DNA of 64,000 bases from Halobaculum limi (GCF_029490015.1 NZ_CP120468.1:2356001-2420000); one strand, 5' to 3'; numbered from the stretch's first letter, positions 17,897 to 26,928 are shown. Made by a program: numbers and translations. Notes: generated by a model not told the origin, from the sequence alone.

Positions 17897-18966
17897 AGAT
17901 CGGACCGCTCACCATCTCGCCGCGCACGCTCCGCAACCTGCGCCGTGAGTTCCAGTCGTCTGGACTCGCGAAGATCGGTGTGGTGCTCGTCGTGTTGGTG
18001 ATGCTCGTCGCGGTGTTCGCACCGATGATCGCGCCGCACAACCCGCGGACGCAGAACCTCGACGAGGCGCAGTTGCCGCCGCTCGGGTTCACCGACACAG
18101 AAGAACAGACGCGAACCGAGATGGTCAACGGGAGCGTCCAGACCGTGACCGAGAACGTCACCGTCAACGCGACCGCCAAGTATCCGCTCGGGACGAACTC
18201 GCTCGGACAGGACATGCTCTCGCGGGCCATCTACGGCGCGCGAACCTCGCTGTTGGTCGGGTTCTTCGGAACCGTCCTCGCGGCGTTGCTGGGCGTCACC
18301 GTCGGCCTGACCGCGGGGTACTACCGCGGTCGTGTCGACGACGCGCTGATGCGTATCGCCGACGTGTCGCTAGCGTTCCCATCGCTCGTCCTGGCCATCG
18401 CGCTCATCGGACTGTTCAGCCGGTTCCAGGCGGACGTGGCCTACGCGGTCACCGATCCGCTCGTGACCAGCGGCATCGCGGGCGCGTTCCGCGAGGCCGT
18501 CGGCTTGCCGACGCCGATGCCCGAGTCGTTCGTGTTGCCGACGGTCGTTATCTTGGTCGTCGGCTTCGTCAACTGGGTGTGGTTCGCCCGTATCGCACGC
18601 GGCGAGGCACTCTCCATCCGCGAGGAGGAGTACGTGAAGGCCGCCCGCGCACTGGGTGGGAGCGACGTTCGGATCGTATTCCGGCACGTCCTTCCGAACG
18701 CCATCACGCCTATCCTCGTACTCGCGACCATCCAGGTCGCGGCGATCATCCTGTTGGAATCGGCGCTGTCGTTCCTGGGCTTCTCCGGGACGACGCTCTC
18801 GTGGGGCTTCGACATTGCACAAGGACGTGGCTACCTCTCGTCGTCGTGGTGGATCGCAACCGTGCCCGGACTCGCTATCGTGCTGTCCGTCATCGGCATC
18901 AATCTCGTGGGCGACTGGCTCCGCGACGCACTCGACCCCGGTATCGAAGGGGAGGGGGGTCTGTAG
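17893..18966 (+). CDS. dppC: ABC transporter permease, DppC/OppC family
   Basis: A 357-residue permease. The N-terminal TM (IGVVLVVLVMLVAVFAPMIA) is followed by an extended hydrophilic loop (about residues 50-110) typical of DppC, with HPLG-type landmark KYPLGTNSLGQDMLSR. Five further TM segments and the EAA loop (EEEYVKAARALGGSDVRI, about 238-255) complete it. It starts by ATGA overlap with dppB and ends directly against the dppD start codon (TAG-ATG), so the operon has essentially no gaps. It forms the translocation pore together with the preceding permease. Confidence 0.9.
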   Translation: MKIGPLTISPRTLRNLRREFQSSGLAKIGVVLVVLVMLVAVFAPMIAPHNPRTQNLDEAQLPPLGFTDTEEQTRTEMVNGSVQTVTENVTVNATAKYPLGTNSLGQDMLSRAIYGARTSLLVGFFGTVLAALLGVTVGLTAGYYRGRVDDALMRIADVSLAFPSLVLAIALIGLFSRFQADVAYAVTDPLVTSGIAGAFREAVGLPTPMPESFVLPTVVILVVGFVNWVWFARIARGEALSIREEEYVKAARALGGSDVRIVFRHVLPNAITPILVLATIQVAAIILLESALSFLGFSGTTLSWGFDIAQGRGYLSSSWWIATVPGLAIVLSVIGINLVGDWLRDALDPGIEGEGGL

Positions 18967-20211
18967 ATGAGCGATTCATCCACGGCCCACGACGCCGCAG
19001 GCGTTCCGGAGGGCCACGCAGACGACGTGCTTCGCGTCCGTGACCTGTCGACCCGCTTTTTCACCGAAGAGGGGCAGATCAACGCCGTCGAGTCCGTAGA
19101 CTTCAACGTACGCGACGGCGAGATTTTCGGCATCGTCGGCGAGTCCGGGTCGGGCAAGTCCGTGACCGCCCTCTCGCTCATCGACCTGGTCGACTCCCCC
19201 GGTCGGATCACGAGCGGCGAGGTGTGGTACCGTGACGCCGACCTCGCGGAGGAGTTCCGCGACAGCACGCCCGAGGCGGTCGACGGCGAGTTCGTCGACA
19301 CGCGCCAACTTCCGAAGGGCGTTCGTCGCTCGCTTCGCGGCCCGGCGTTCTCGATGGTGTTCCAGGACCCGATGTCCTCGTTGAACCCGTCGGTCACCGT
19401 CGGCGAACAGATCGCCGAGGCCGTCGAGGTCCAGCGTCGTGCGCGGTCGAACCCGCGCCGGACGCGGTCTCGAACCCAGGGGTACGGAATGGGTCGGCTC
19501 ATCGCCGACACGCTGCTCCCGAATCGAGGCTACACCTCAGAGAAGAGCGAGGCACGCGCCATCGAACTGCTCGAACAGGTCGGCATCCCCGACCCCGCAG
19601 AGCGGGCAGACGAGTACCCCCACCAGTTCTCGGGCGGGATGCTCCAGCGTGCGATGATCGCGCAGGCGCTGGCTGGCGAACCGGACATCCTCGTCGCCGA
19701 CGAACCGACGACGGCACTCGACGTGACGATCCAAGCGCAGATCCTCAATCTGCTCCGCGACCTGCAAGAAGAGCAGGACACCTCCGTCGTGATGATCACC
19801 CACGACCTCGGCGTGATCGCTCGGATGTGCAACCGCGTCGGCGTGATGTACGCCGGAGAGATAGTCGAGCGCGGGACGCTATCGGATGTGTTCGAGACGC
19901 CCGTCCATCCGTACACGGAGGGCCTGCTCGGGTCGATTCCAGACTTGGACGACCCGGCCCCGCGCCTTCAGCCGATAGAGGGGAACGTCCCGTCGCTGTT
20001 GGACGACGAGATGGGCGACCGCTGTTACTTCGCCGACCGCTGTCCGAAAGCGATGACAGACTGCCTCCAACCGATTCCCGAATACGACGCGGAACCGGGC
20101 TCCGACGACCACGCGACTCGCTGCGTGCTTGCACAGCGAGAGTTCAGCGAGGCCGACGCGTTGCCAGCCGACCACTTCGACCGGAACGCAGAGGTGCGCA
20201 GCGATGACTGA
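18967..20211 (+). CDS. dppD: ABC transporter ATP-binding protein, DppD/OppD family
   Basis: A 414-residue ATPase. Walker A is GESGSGKS (about residues 59-66), a Q-loop is in SMVFQDPMSSLNP, the signature is FSGGMLQR (about 221-228) and Walker B ILVADEPTTALD follows. A stretch of about 45 residues (RRARSNPRRTRSRTQ and onward) is inserted between the Q-loop and signature. The C-terminal oligopeptide-transporter domain (oligo_HPY) contains the cysteines DRCYFADRCP and TRCV. These proteins energise solute import at the cytoplasmic face. It follows dppC with no spacer and overlaps the next ATPase by 8 nt. Confidence 0.92.
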   Translation: MSDSSTAHDAAGVPEGHADDVLRVRDLSTRFFTEEGQINAVESVDFNVRDGEIFGIVGESGSGKSVTALSLIDLVDSPGRITSGEVWYRDADLAEEFRDSTPEAVDGEFVDTRQLPKGVRRSLRGPAFSMVFQDPMSSLNPSVTVGEQIAEAVEVQRRARSNPRRTRSRTQGYGMGRLIADTLLPNRGYTSEKSEARAIELLEQVGIPDPAERADEYPHQFSGGMLQRAMIAQALAGEPDILVADEPTTALDVTIQAQILNLLRDLQEEQDTSVVMITHDLGVIARMCNRVGVMYAGEIVERGTLSDVFETPVHPYTEGLLGSIPDLDDPAPRLQPIEGNVPSLLDDEMGDRCYFADRCPKAMTDCLQPIPEYDAEPGSDDHATRCVLAQREFSEADALPADHFDRNAEVRSDD

Positions 20212-21637
20212 AGAGCCACTGCTGAAGGTCCGCGGCCTCAAGAAGTACTACTTCGAGGACGACACGCTGTTCGACCGTATCCTCGGCAACGAGCCAACGA
20301 GCGTGAAAGCCGTCGACGGCGTCGACCTCGACGTCCACAAAGGCGAGACACTCGGCGTCGTCGGCGAGTCCGGGTGTGGGAAATCTACGACCGGCGAGAC
20401 GCTCCTCCGCCTCCGTGAGGCGACCGAGGGGACCGTGGAGTTCGACGGCGAGAACGTCTTGGAGATGTCCAGCGACGAACTGACGCGCTTCCGCAAGCGC
20501 GCGGGCATCGTCTTCCAGGACCCGTTCTCCAGTCTCGATCCGCGGATGACCGTCGGCGACATCGTCAGCGAGGGGCTGAAGATCCACAACCTGCCAGAGG
20601 AGTCGCCCGACGACCGCTCGAAGCGGGAGTGGCGGCGCGACCGCGCGAAGGAACTGCTCGAACGGGTCGGTCTCTCGGGCGATCAGATCGATCGCTACCC
20701 ACACGAGTTCTCTGGTGGACAGCGCCAGCGCGTCGGTATCGCGCGAGCGCTCGCACTCGATCCGGAGTTCATCGTCCTCGACGAACCCGTGTCGGCGCTG
20801 GACGTGTCCGTGCAGGCGCAGATCCTGAACCTGCTCGAAGACCTGCAGGAGGAATTCGGGCTGACGTACCTGTTCATCGCGCACGACCTCTCGGTCGTGC
20901 GGCACATCTGCGACCGCGTCGCCGTGATGTACCTCGGCGAGGTGGTCGAGACGGGCGCGACCGACGACATCTTCGAATCGCCCAAACACCCCTACACGGA
21001 GGCGTTGCTGGATTCGGTTCCACGCGCGTCCGTCGAAGAGCAGGGGCGTCGCGTCGACGCTCTCTCCGGGGACGTTCCGTCGCCGCGGAACCCGCCGTCG
21101 GGGTGTCACTTCCGAACGCGGTGTCCGAAGGTGATCCAACCGGTGACCGTCGATATCCCGCAAGAGCAGTACCGCGGGATCATGGACCTCCGTGACCGCC
21201 TCGAACGCGAGGGGTTCTCCGCGGAGTCCGTGTGGGAGACGCTCCGCTCGGAGTCCGACGACCCGCAGTCGTTCGAACGCGACCGGGTGGCGTTCAAGGA
21301 GGCGCTTCGCGGTGAGTTCGACCTCCACGGCCTCTCGGGTGCGACGATGGACACGGTCGAGGACGCCCTCGAGATTCTCGCGAACGGCCGCGAAGACGAG
21401 GCGGCCCAACGCCTCCGCGACGGGTTCGCCTCGCCCTGTGAAGAGGAAGACCCCGTGCTCACGCCGGGAGCACACGCCGTCGCGTGTCACCTGTACGCCG
21501 ACGAGGACTACGACACCACCGTCGACCCCGACTCGGTTTCGAACCCGATGAGTGGGATGGCACCCGACGTGGCCGCGACCAACGCAGACGACGGCGACGA
21601 CGATGCCGACGCCGCGTCGAGCGCCGGCGGCGACTAG
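20204..21637 (+). CDS. dppF: ABC transporter ATP-binding protein, DppF/OppF family
   Basis: A 477-residue ATPase starting MTEEPLLKVRGLKKYYF; the start overlaps the dppD stop by 8 nt. Walker A is GESGCGKST, the Q-loop VFQDPFSSLDPR, the signature FSGGQRQR and Walker B FIVLDEPVSALD. In the C-terminal oligo_HPY region a roughly 110-residue, charged helical stretch is inserted between CHFRTRCPKV and the later ACHLY segment, which explains the large size (typical DppF is about 330 residues). It completes the five-gene importer with 15248-20211. A haloarchaeal feature of this family is likely, but I cannot check how widespread the insertion is. Confidence 0.92.
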   Translation: MTEEPLLKVRGLKKYYFEDDTLFDRILGNEPTSVKAVDGVDLDVHKGETLGVVGESGCGKSTTGETLLRLREATEGTVEFDGENVLEMSSDELTRFRKRAGIVFQDPFSSLDPRMTVGDIVSEGLKIHNLPEESPDDRSKREWRRDRAKELLERVGLSGDQIDRYPHEFSGGQRQRVGIARALALDPEFIVLDEPVSALDVSVQAQILNLLEDLQEEFGLTYLFIAHDLSVVRHICDRVAVMYLGEVVETGATDDIFESPKHPYTEALLDSVPRASVEEQGRRVDALSGDVPSPRNPPSGCHFRTRCPKVIQPVTVDIPQEQYRGIMDLRDRLEREGFSAESVWETLRSESDDPQSFERDRVAFKEALRGEFDLHGLSGATMDTVEDALEILANGREDEAAQRLRDGFASPCEEEDPVLTPGAHAVACHLYADEDYDTTVDPDSVSNPMSGMAPDVAATNADDGDDDADAASSAGGD

Positions 21638-22148
21638 CGGCCACTCTGTTATCTGCGCGGCAGTCATCCCGTTTCGCTCGATCTGTCGTCGACCAGTTGA
21701 TTCGCTCGGGGTTGAGCCAATACGCCCGTTCGACGGCACTATCCAGTCAGCGCGCGTTCACGTTCTGCCGCGCAGTCGATGTCGAAGCCTGGGTACCGAC
21801 CCGTAGTCGACCAGTCGAAACCACGAGTCTACTCGAACGGTACCCTGTCACCGGTCGTTGGTAATCGACGATCATCTGAGGTCGGTTTTCGACTATCCGA
21901 TGCTAGTAATCCCCAGGCGGCGGGGCAGCCAGCTGAATACGCAGGTTGTGAGGGGGTATTCTCCGGCGATAATTTGCGATATAGATACTACTGCAACGAA
22001 AGTTTAGAGTCGGCTATAAATAGTCTACATTGTTTTGAAGCGTCTATGAACAGTGGGTTCGACTGGTGTAATTCCCGGTGAAACGTCCGAATGAACTCGA
22101 ATGCTCGTCATACTATATGTGGGTAGGGGGTGTCCGTTGAGATGCGCG
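21638..22148. other. Intergenic region, lower GC
   Basis: About 510 nt between the dppF stop and the next gene. GC falls visibly after about 21,860, with A/T-rich runs around 21,970-22,130. A 100-codon ORF at 21779-22081 has no recognisable domain and unusual composition, so it was not called. A TATA-like TATAT at 22114-22118 precedes the gene at 22149. No repeat or tRNA-like sequence was found in it. Confidence 0.6.
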
Positions 22149-22427
22149 ATGAGCCAATCAAACTCCCTCCCATCCGTTGCGACGGTCCGCGACGCGATGA
22201 CCCGACCTCAACTCAAGAACGCCCTCTCAGGCCTCACGGTGACTGGCCGTACCGTTGCAGTCGAACCGATCAAGGCAGCCGCATTCTACAGCGCCATCGT
22301 CCTCCCGTTGGTGTACCTCCCGATGCTCGCGGGCGGTATCTCCACTGGAAAACTGACCGTCCTCGTTGGCCTCCTCCTCGCCAACGCGGCGGCGCTGGTC
22401 CTCGGCCACGACTACGGCAGTAACTGA
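22149..22427 (+). CDS. Small two-TM membrane protein of unknown function
   Basis: A 92-residue protein starting MSQSNSLPSVATVRDAMTRP. A soluble N-terminal half (about residues 1-42) is followed by two hydrophobic segments, KAAAFYSAIVLPLVYLPML and LTVLVGLLLANAAALVLG, ending HDYGSN. TATA-like bases at 22114-22118 lie 31-35 nt upstream of the ATG. An ATG-containing extension to 22101 would start with a Cys-rich, unlike segment, so the shorter start is preferred. Homologs of this form occur in haloarchaea; I do not recognise a function. Neighbours give no clue. Confidence 0.7.
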   Translation: MSQSNSLPSVATVRDAMTRPQLKNALSGLTVTGRTVAVEPIKAAAFYSAIVLPLVYLPMLAGGISTGKLTVLVGLLLANAAALVLGHDYGSN

Positions 22428-22586
22428 ACCGTCGAACAAACGGTCCCCGCGGTCCCCCTTCCTACACACACAGTACGCTGAGCCTACACGCTCGGGTCAA
22501 AGGTACCGGCTGCGACCGACTGTCGTGTTCTCAACCCGTCCCCACTCGACTCATCATCTCGGAGCGGTCGAAGTACTAGCACCGAC

Positions 22587-23678
22587 CTACTCGTCGAGTG
22601 TGACCGGCGAGCCACGCTCGGCAGACTCGTACAGCGCATCGAGTGCAGCCATATCGACGAGTGCGTGGTCGCCGTCCGGGTAGAATGACTCGCCGGCCAA
22701 GAGTTGGTGCCCGAAGTACGCGAACTCCTCTTCGGGTTGATGGACTTGCTCGAAGTCGACGTCGACGCGAGTGCCGTCGCGGACGACCGCGAAGCCGCGG
22801 TCCTCGCGTTCGTAAAACGCCGGGTCTAGGATCAGTCTCGCGTCCGTCCCGGTGACCTCGAGGCGACTCGCGTGCTGGGCGTTCTGACTGACCGTACACA
22901 TCGCGTCGACGCCGTCGGGAAACTCCAGAGTGTACGTCGCGTGTTCGTCGACCCCGGCGAACGCCTCGTGCTCGGTTCGGGTCCGTCCAGACACTCGGAC
23001 CGGGTCGGCGTCGAGGACGAACCGCGTCGTGTTGAGCGGGTAGACACCGATGTCCATCAGCGCACACCCACCCGAGACGTCGGGGTCGAGTCGCCACTGG
23101 TCGTGGTCGCCGCCGAGTTCGCCGAGCATCGTCTGCGACATCGTCGCGTGCACGTGAACCACGTCGCCAGCGACGCCCGCTTGGAGGAGGTCGCGGAGGC
23201 GACGAACTGCGGGGTCGGTCTGCATCCGATAGCCGACCATCTGCTGCACGCCCGCGTCCTCACACACGTCGACGAGTTCCCGCGCACGCGAGAGGGTAGA
23301 CTCCAGCGGCTTCTCACACAGGACCGCTTTCCCCTGCTGTGCGGCCGCACGCACGTACTCCAGGTGCGTCGCGTTCGGCGTCGCGACGTACACCGCGTCG
23401 TACTCGCTCGCGACCGCGCCCGCACGGAACTCCTCCGGCGACACACCACGCACGTCGTGTTCGGCCGCGGCCGCCTCGACGGTGGCAGGTTTGATGTCCG
23501 TGACGACGGTCGCCTCGGTGAACGCCGACCGGGCGATGCCCGGCAGCGCCCACTCCCGGGCGAACCACCCGAGGCCGACGACGGCGACCCGAACGGGGTC
23601 GTCGACGGCGTCGGGAGCGAGCGTCTGCCAGTCTCGGCGTGTGAACTCGTCGAGGTACTCCGCGAGGGCAGTGTCCAT
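22587..23678 (-). CDS. Gfo/Idh/MocA oxidoreductase, D-xylose 1-dehydrogenase (Gfo6/XacA)-like
   Basis: A 363-residue NAD(P)-dependent dehydrogenase. After a 30-residue leader (EYLDEFTRRDWQTL) comes the Rossmann motif VAVVGLGWFAREWALPGI, then the family catalytic-site element CEKPLE (about residues 114-119), MVGYRMQTDPAVRR and DIGVYPLNTTRF. The N-terminal segment and these motifs are close to what I recall of the haloarchaeal D-xylose dehydrogenase that starts the oxidative pentose pathway. Related paralogs act on other sugars, so the substrate is inferred. No other sugar-pathway gene is adjacent. The ATG at 23678 begins right after a purine-poor leader; an extension upstream was rejected. Confidence 0.85.
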   Translation of the reverse strand: MDTALAEYLDEFTRRDWQTLAPDAVDDPVRVAVVGLGWFAREWALPGIARSAFTEATVVTDIKPATVEAAAAEHDVRGVSPEEFRAGAVASEYDAVYVATPNATHLEYVRAAAQQGKAVLCEKPLESTLSRARELVDVCEDAGVQQMVGYRMQTDPAVRRLRDLLQAGVAGDVVHVHATMSQTMLGELGGDHDQWRLDPDVSGGCALMDIGVYPLNTTRFVLDADPVRVSGRTRTEHEAFAGVDEHATYTLEFPDGVDAMCTVSQNAQHASRLEVTGTDARLILDPAFYEREDRGFAVVRDGTRVDVDFEQVHQPEEEFAYFGHQLLAGESFYPDGDHALVDMAALDALYESAERGSPVTLDE

Positions 23679-23783
23679 ACTGGGGCGTCGCGAGCGGGGG
23701 AGGAATAACTCGGGGTGGACGACGGTGGGAGGCAGGAAGACGAGAGTGTGAACTCGACGTGGTAGTTCGACGGAGAACGAAAG

Positions 23784-23858
23784 TGGGTTGGGGCGGATTT
23801 GAACCGCCGGCCTCCTCCATGTCAAGGAGGTGTCATAACCGGACTAGACTACCAACCC
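23784..23858 (-). tRNA. tRNA-Val (anticodon GAC)
   Basis: Read on the minus strand the molecule begins GGGTTGG at 23858 and its acceptor 3' strand CCAACCC ends at 23785, with discriminator A at 23784. The anticodon arm is CTCC-TTGACAT-GGAG, giving anticodon GAC, and the T arm GGCGG-TTCAAAT-CCGCC is canonical. 75 nt, with no intron and no encoded CCA. It lies between the Gfo/Idh gene and the SAMP gene. Confidence 0.95.
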
Positions 23859-23917
23859 GACCGGGCTTCCTCTGCACTCACTGGTTCCGCTGGGACGTAA
23901 TTAAGGCTTCCGAAAGG

Positions 23918-24229
23918 TCACCGCTCCGTGCCGCCGTCACACGATTTTCCACCACTCCCGCCGCTGACCGGTGGGAACAGTGCGAGTTCGTCGTCGTCGT
24001 CGACGGGCGTCGCCAGTCCCTCCGCCTCGCGCACGTCGCGTCCGTTGTGCAGGAGGTTGATGTGCCCCGCGAGGTCGCCGTCGTCGTCGAGGACGCGCAT
24101 CGCGAGCGCCGGATACGCGTCGAGGAGGGCGTCGAGTGCGTCACCGACCGTCTCGGCGTCGGCGGCGTCGACGGTCGGTTCCGAGTCGCCGGCCGCCTCC
24201 GCGAGGTCGGCGAACAGTCTCCAGTGCAT
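23918..24229 (-). CDS. Ubiquitin-like SAMP/MoaD family protein with C-terminal tail
   Basis: A 103-residue beta-grasp protein beginning MHWRLFADLAEAAG. The helix TVGDALDALLDAYPAL and strand HINLLHNGRDV are standard for SAMP1/MoaD, and the expected terminal FPPVSGG is at residues 85-91. Unlike typical SAMP1, translation does not stop at the diglycine but continues for 12 residues (SGGKSCDGGTER). SAMPs are adenylated at the terminal glycine by the E1-like UbaA for protein conjugation or sulfur transfer to molybdopterin and tRNA; here maturation would require cleavage after Gly91. ATG 24229 is preferred over an upstream start at 24277. Confidence 0.9.
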   Translation of the reverse strand: MHWRLFADLAEAAGDSEPTVDAADAETVGDALDALLDAYPALAMRVLDDDGDLAGHINLLHNGRDVREAEGLATPVDDDDELALFPPVSGGSGGKSCDGGTER

Positions 24230-24273
24230 ACGCAGTCGTCCCGTCCCGGGGGGTAAGAGCGTTGCGACGGTGG

Positions 24274-25602
24274 TCACTTCGCCGCGGTATCGCTCTTCGC
24301 GTCGGCGGTCGCGCGGCGTTCGACCTCCCGCAGCGTCTCTGGACGTGCGACGAGATACACCGTCTCGTCGGCGGCGAGGACGTACCCCCGTGGCGGAATC
24401 GGTTGTACCGACCGGTCGGCCGACTCGACCGCCACGACTGATCCCGTGACCTCGCCGACAGTCGCGCCGTCGAGGGCGCTCCCCGCCTCGACGTGGAGGA
24501 CCGCCATGGTCTCGTCGGCGAGTCGCAACAGCGACGCGAACTCTCGGTCGGTGCGTGGACTCCGCGGCATCGTCACGAGTCGATACGTGCCGTCGGCGTC
24601 GAACGCCTCGACGTCGGCGGCGTCGACGGCGAGTGTCACCACGTCGCCCGCGACTGCCCGCAGTTCTGCCGTGGCGACGCGTTCCGCCTGGACTCCCTCG
24701 AGCCCTCCGTCCGATTCCGTCGCCTCGATACCCACGCGCTCTTCGTCTCCGTTCGCAGCACCCACCCCGTCGACTGCTGCCCGGGCGTTCTCACCCTCGT
24801 CGGGGTTCGGCGGATGCCGCCACACCTGCACCACGTCTCCGGGGCCCGCGCCGTTCGGCGGGTCGGCGCGGACCGCCACCGCACGGGCACTCGGCTCAAG
24901 CGTCGGTCCGATCCCGGCCATCCGTCGACCGACGGCGAGACGGGTTACGTCGGTTCCGTCGAACTCCGCGTCGACGTGTCCGACGCCGTATTCCTCTTTC
25001 AGACGCGTCACCAGCCTGTCACGCAATTCTGCGTCTGAGAGTCGCCGCGGGAACAACAGCGTCTCACCCGCGAGTCGCTCTCTCGTCGCGTCGTCGACCG
25101 GGTCGTACCCGTCGATGTCGCTCACCTCGTCGGGGAGTTCGACCGGACGAATCCGCCCGACGCGACGCGCGAACCGGCTCAGTTCTCCCTCGACTCTGTC
25201 GCCGCCGGCGACAGCGGTCACGTTGGTCGCAAACGCGTCGCCCGCACGCCGACCGACCGGCGTCGACCCGGCGGCGACGAGGAGGCTCACGACGTTGCGG
25301 AGGACGGTCATCGGTGCGAACGGGTCCGTCGCGACGACGCCACCGACCGGCAGAACCGACGAGAACAAGCCGACCGTGTTGAGATACACTGCGACCGTAG
25401 CCGTCCCGAGCAACGTCGTCAGGCCACGCGGAACCGGTTCGCTGACGTACCAACGGTACACCGCGGCGGCGATGGCGGCGACGAGGAACGCGACGGCGGC
25501 GAACCCAACCAGTCGCGGCAGGTTCACCAGTTCGAACACGTCGGCGGCCGACTGAAGCGGAGAGACGGAGACTGGCAGGCGAGCAGTAGCGAATCGCGTC
25601 AC
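24274..25602 (-). CDS. Membrane protein with RCK_C (TrkA-C)-type domain
   Basis: A 442-residue protein starting at GTG 25602, which overlaps the stop of the next upstream gene (GTGA). Three hydrophobic segments are visible at about residues 30-48, 59-82 and 95-110, followed by a long soluble region with charged, low-complexity stretches (about 240-300). The C-terminal segment DGATVGEVTGSVVAVESADR and the ending YVLAADETVYLVARPE have the strand pattern of TrkA-C domains, which sense ligands in potassium transport proteins. It forms a probable two-gene operon with 25599-26819. Function in K+ handling is inferred from domain and context. Confidence 0.75.
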   Translation of the reverse strand: MTRFATARLPVSVSPLQSAADVFELVNLPRLVGFAAVAFLVAAIAAAVYRWYVSEPVPRGLTTLLGTATVAVYLNTVGLFSSVLPVGGVVATDPFAPMTVLRNVVSLLVAAGSTPVGRRAGDAFATNVTAVAGGDRVEGELSRFARRVGRIRPVELPDEVSDIDGYDPVDDATRERLAGETLLFPRRLSDAELRDRLVTRLKEEYGVGHVDAEFDGTDVTRLAVGRRMAGIGPTLEPSARAVAVRADPPNGAGPGDVVQVWRHPPNPDEGENARAAVDGVGAANGDEERVGIEATESDGGLEGVQAERVATAELRAVAGDVVTLAVDAADVEAFDADGTYRLVTMPRSPRTDREFASLLRLADETMAVLHVEAGSALDGATVGEVTGSVVAVESADRSVQPIPPRGYVLAADETVYLVARPETLREVERRATADAKSDTAAK

Positions 25603-26819
25603 GCCGCCACCTCCTGCGTGAATCGGTCGAGGTCGCTGTGCGTCCCGACGAGTATGAGGTCGTCGTTCGCCGCTGGACGAACAGCACCGTCGGGCGCGAG
25701 TCGCCAGCGACCGTCGTGTCGAACGGCGAGCACGGCGACGCCGTACTCGTCGCGCACGGCCGCCTCTCGCAGACTCACGCCGTCGAGTGGTCCGCTACTG
25801 CGGACCGATACCCTACGAAACCGCTTGCCAGCCCGTCTGAGCAACGACACCAACTCGAATTCCCGGCGCGTGCCGCGCGAGCGGACGACGACCCGGCGGA
25901 CCGACGCACCGAGCAACGTCTTCGCGGTGGAGCGGTCGACGGCGAGGGTGAGTCGCCCGTCTCCCCCTGCCGTCGTCGGCGACGCTGGAACTGAGGGAAC
26001 GTCGGTTCCGCCGTCGGTCGCAGCAGGCTTACCGTCCGACTTCTCCCGACTCTTCGCGGCGACGACGGTCCCGTCGAACGAGTCCCCAGCGTCGGTGAAC
26101 ACCGTTACCTCGTCGCCGCGTGCCAGCCCCGTCGGAAGGAGTGCGTCGACGGAGACGGCGCGCTTCCCGTTCGGAACGCGCTTCGAGACGCCCGCAAGCG
26201 GCGGCGCGGCGGCGACGGTCGCCTTCCCGCGTTCGTCGAGTCTGACGGTCACCTCCGAGAGGTCGAACTCCGAACGGAGTCGCTCCCCGACGGCCGTCTC
26301 CAGTTCCGAGAGCAGCAGGTCGGCTTGGAAGTCGTCCTCGAACGCTCGGACCGCCGCGCGGAGGTCGGTACCGAGTGCCGGGTACCCCTCGATGTCGCCC
26401 ACCTCGCCGACGACGGTGACGTGGACCTGCCCCCGCCCGTTCGCGAGGTCGACAACGTCCGTCGCGAGGGTTCGCTCGGTGAGTCGCTTGAGCGTCAGTC
26501 GCTTCGGAAGCGACGCACCCATCGCGTCGCCTTTCGCATGCGCATACAGTGACACCATCAACACGACGATGATCGCGATGAGCAGGGCGGTGCCGTTCGC
26601 TGAGTCGCGGATCGTCTGATCGTTGAGGGCGAGCAAGCCCCCGTTGACACCGGCGATGGCCAGCGCGAGGACGACAACACCGAATCCGGGTATCGACACC
26701 CCGGTAAAGTACTTGAAGACGAATCCCAGCGTCCACGCGACGAGCGCCGGGACAATCCCGGTGAGCAGCCCGAGATACACCCCGAGCAAGACCTGGACCG
26801 GGAGCGAGAGTTCGACCAT
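25599..26819 (-). CDS. Membrane protein with TrkA-C (RCK_C) domain
   Basis: A 406-residue protein starting MVELSLPVQVLLGVYLGLLT. Three TM segments lie in the first 90 residues (about 7-27, 36-62 and 70-88), then a segment KRLTLKRLTERTL, a soluble region containing GDIEGYPALGTDLRAAV and a C-terminal RCK_C-type domain ending APDGAVRPAANDDLILVGTH. Haloarchaeal proteins of this layout are annotated as TrkA-C-containing potassium transport proteins. A TATA-like GATTAGTA 23-30 nt upstream supports ATG 26819 over 26831. It is the first gene of a pair with 24274-25602 and is divergent from the channel gene. Confidence 0.8.
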   Translation of the reverse strand: MVELSLPVQVLLGVYLGLLTGIVPALVAWTLGFVFKYFTGVSIPGFGVVVLALAIAGVNGGLLALNDQTIRDSANGTALLIAIIVVLMVSLYAHAKGDAMGASLPKRLTLKRLTERTLATDVVDLANGRGQVHVTVVGEVGDIEGYPALGTDLRAAVRAFEDDFQADLLLSELETAVGERLRSEFDLSEVTVRLDERGKATVAAAPPLAGVSKRVPNGKRAVSVDALLPTGLARGDEVTVFTDAGDSFDGTVVAAKSREKSDGKPAATDGGTDVPSVPASPTTAGGDGRLTLAVDRSTAKTLLGASVRRVVVRSRGTRREFELVSLLRRAGKRFRRVSVRSSGPLDGVSLREAAVRDEYGVAVLAVRHDGRWRLAPDGAVRPAANDDLILVGTHSDLDRFTQEVAA

Positions 26820-26841
26820 AGCCAGTGGCAAACACCCGACG

Positions 26842-26849
26842 TACTAATC
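26842..26849 (-). promoter_or_regulatory. TATA box of the RCK_C gene pair
   Basis: Minus strand GATTAGTA, 23-30 nt upstream of the ATG at 26819. With the element at 26929-26934 it marks a compact divergent promoter region between the potassium-type genes. Confidence 0.45.
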
Positions 26850-26928
26850 CCTACCTCTCCCCGAATCCCCGCCGAGTGCCGCTCTGTGTGGACGCTCGGA
26901 CGGCTCTACTCGCCGCTGTGTCGTGTCG

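Noticed and set aside
21779-22081. 100-codon ORF downstream of dppF
   Set aside because: No recognised motif, odd composition, and no plausible promoter or ribosome site at its start.
23759-24256. ORF beginning inside tRNA-Val and crossing the SAMP gene
   Set aside because: Its N-terminal GGFEPPASS-like peptide is the well-known translation of a tRNA T arm; the rest is antisense to the SAMP gene.
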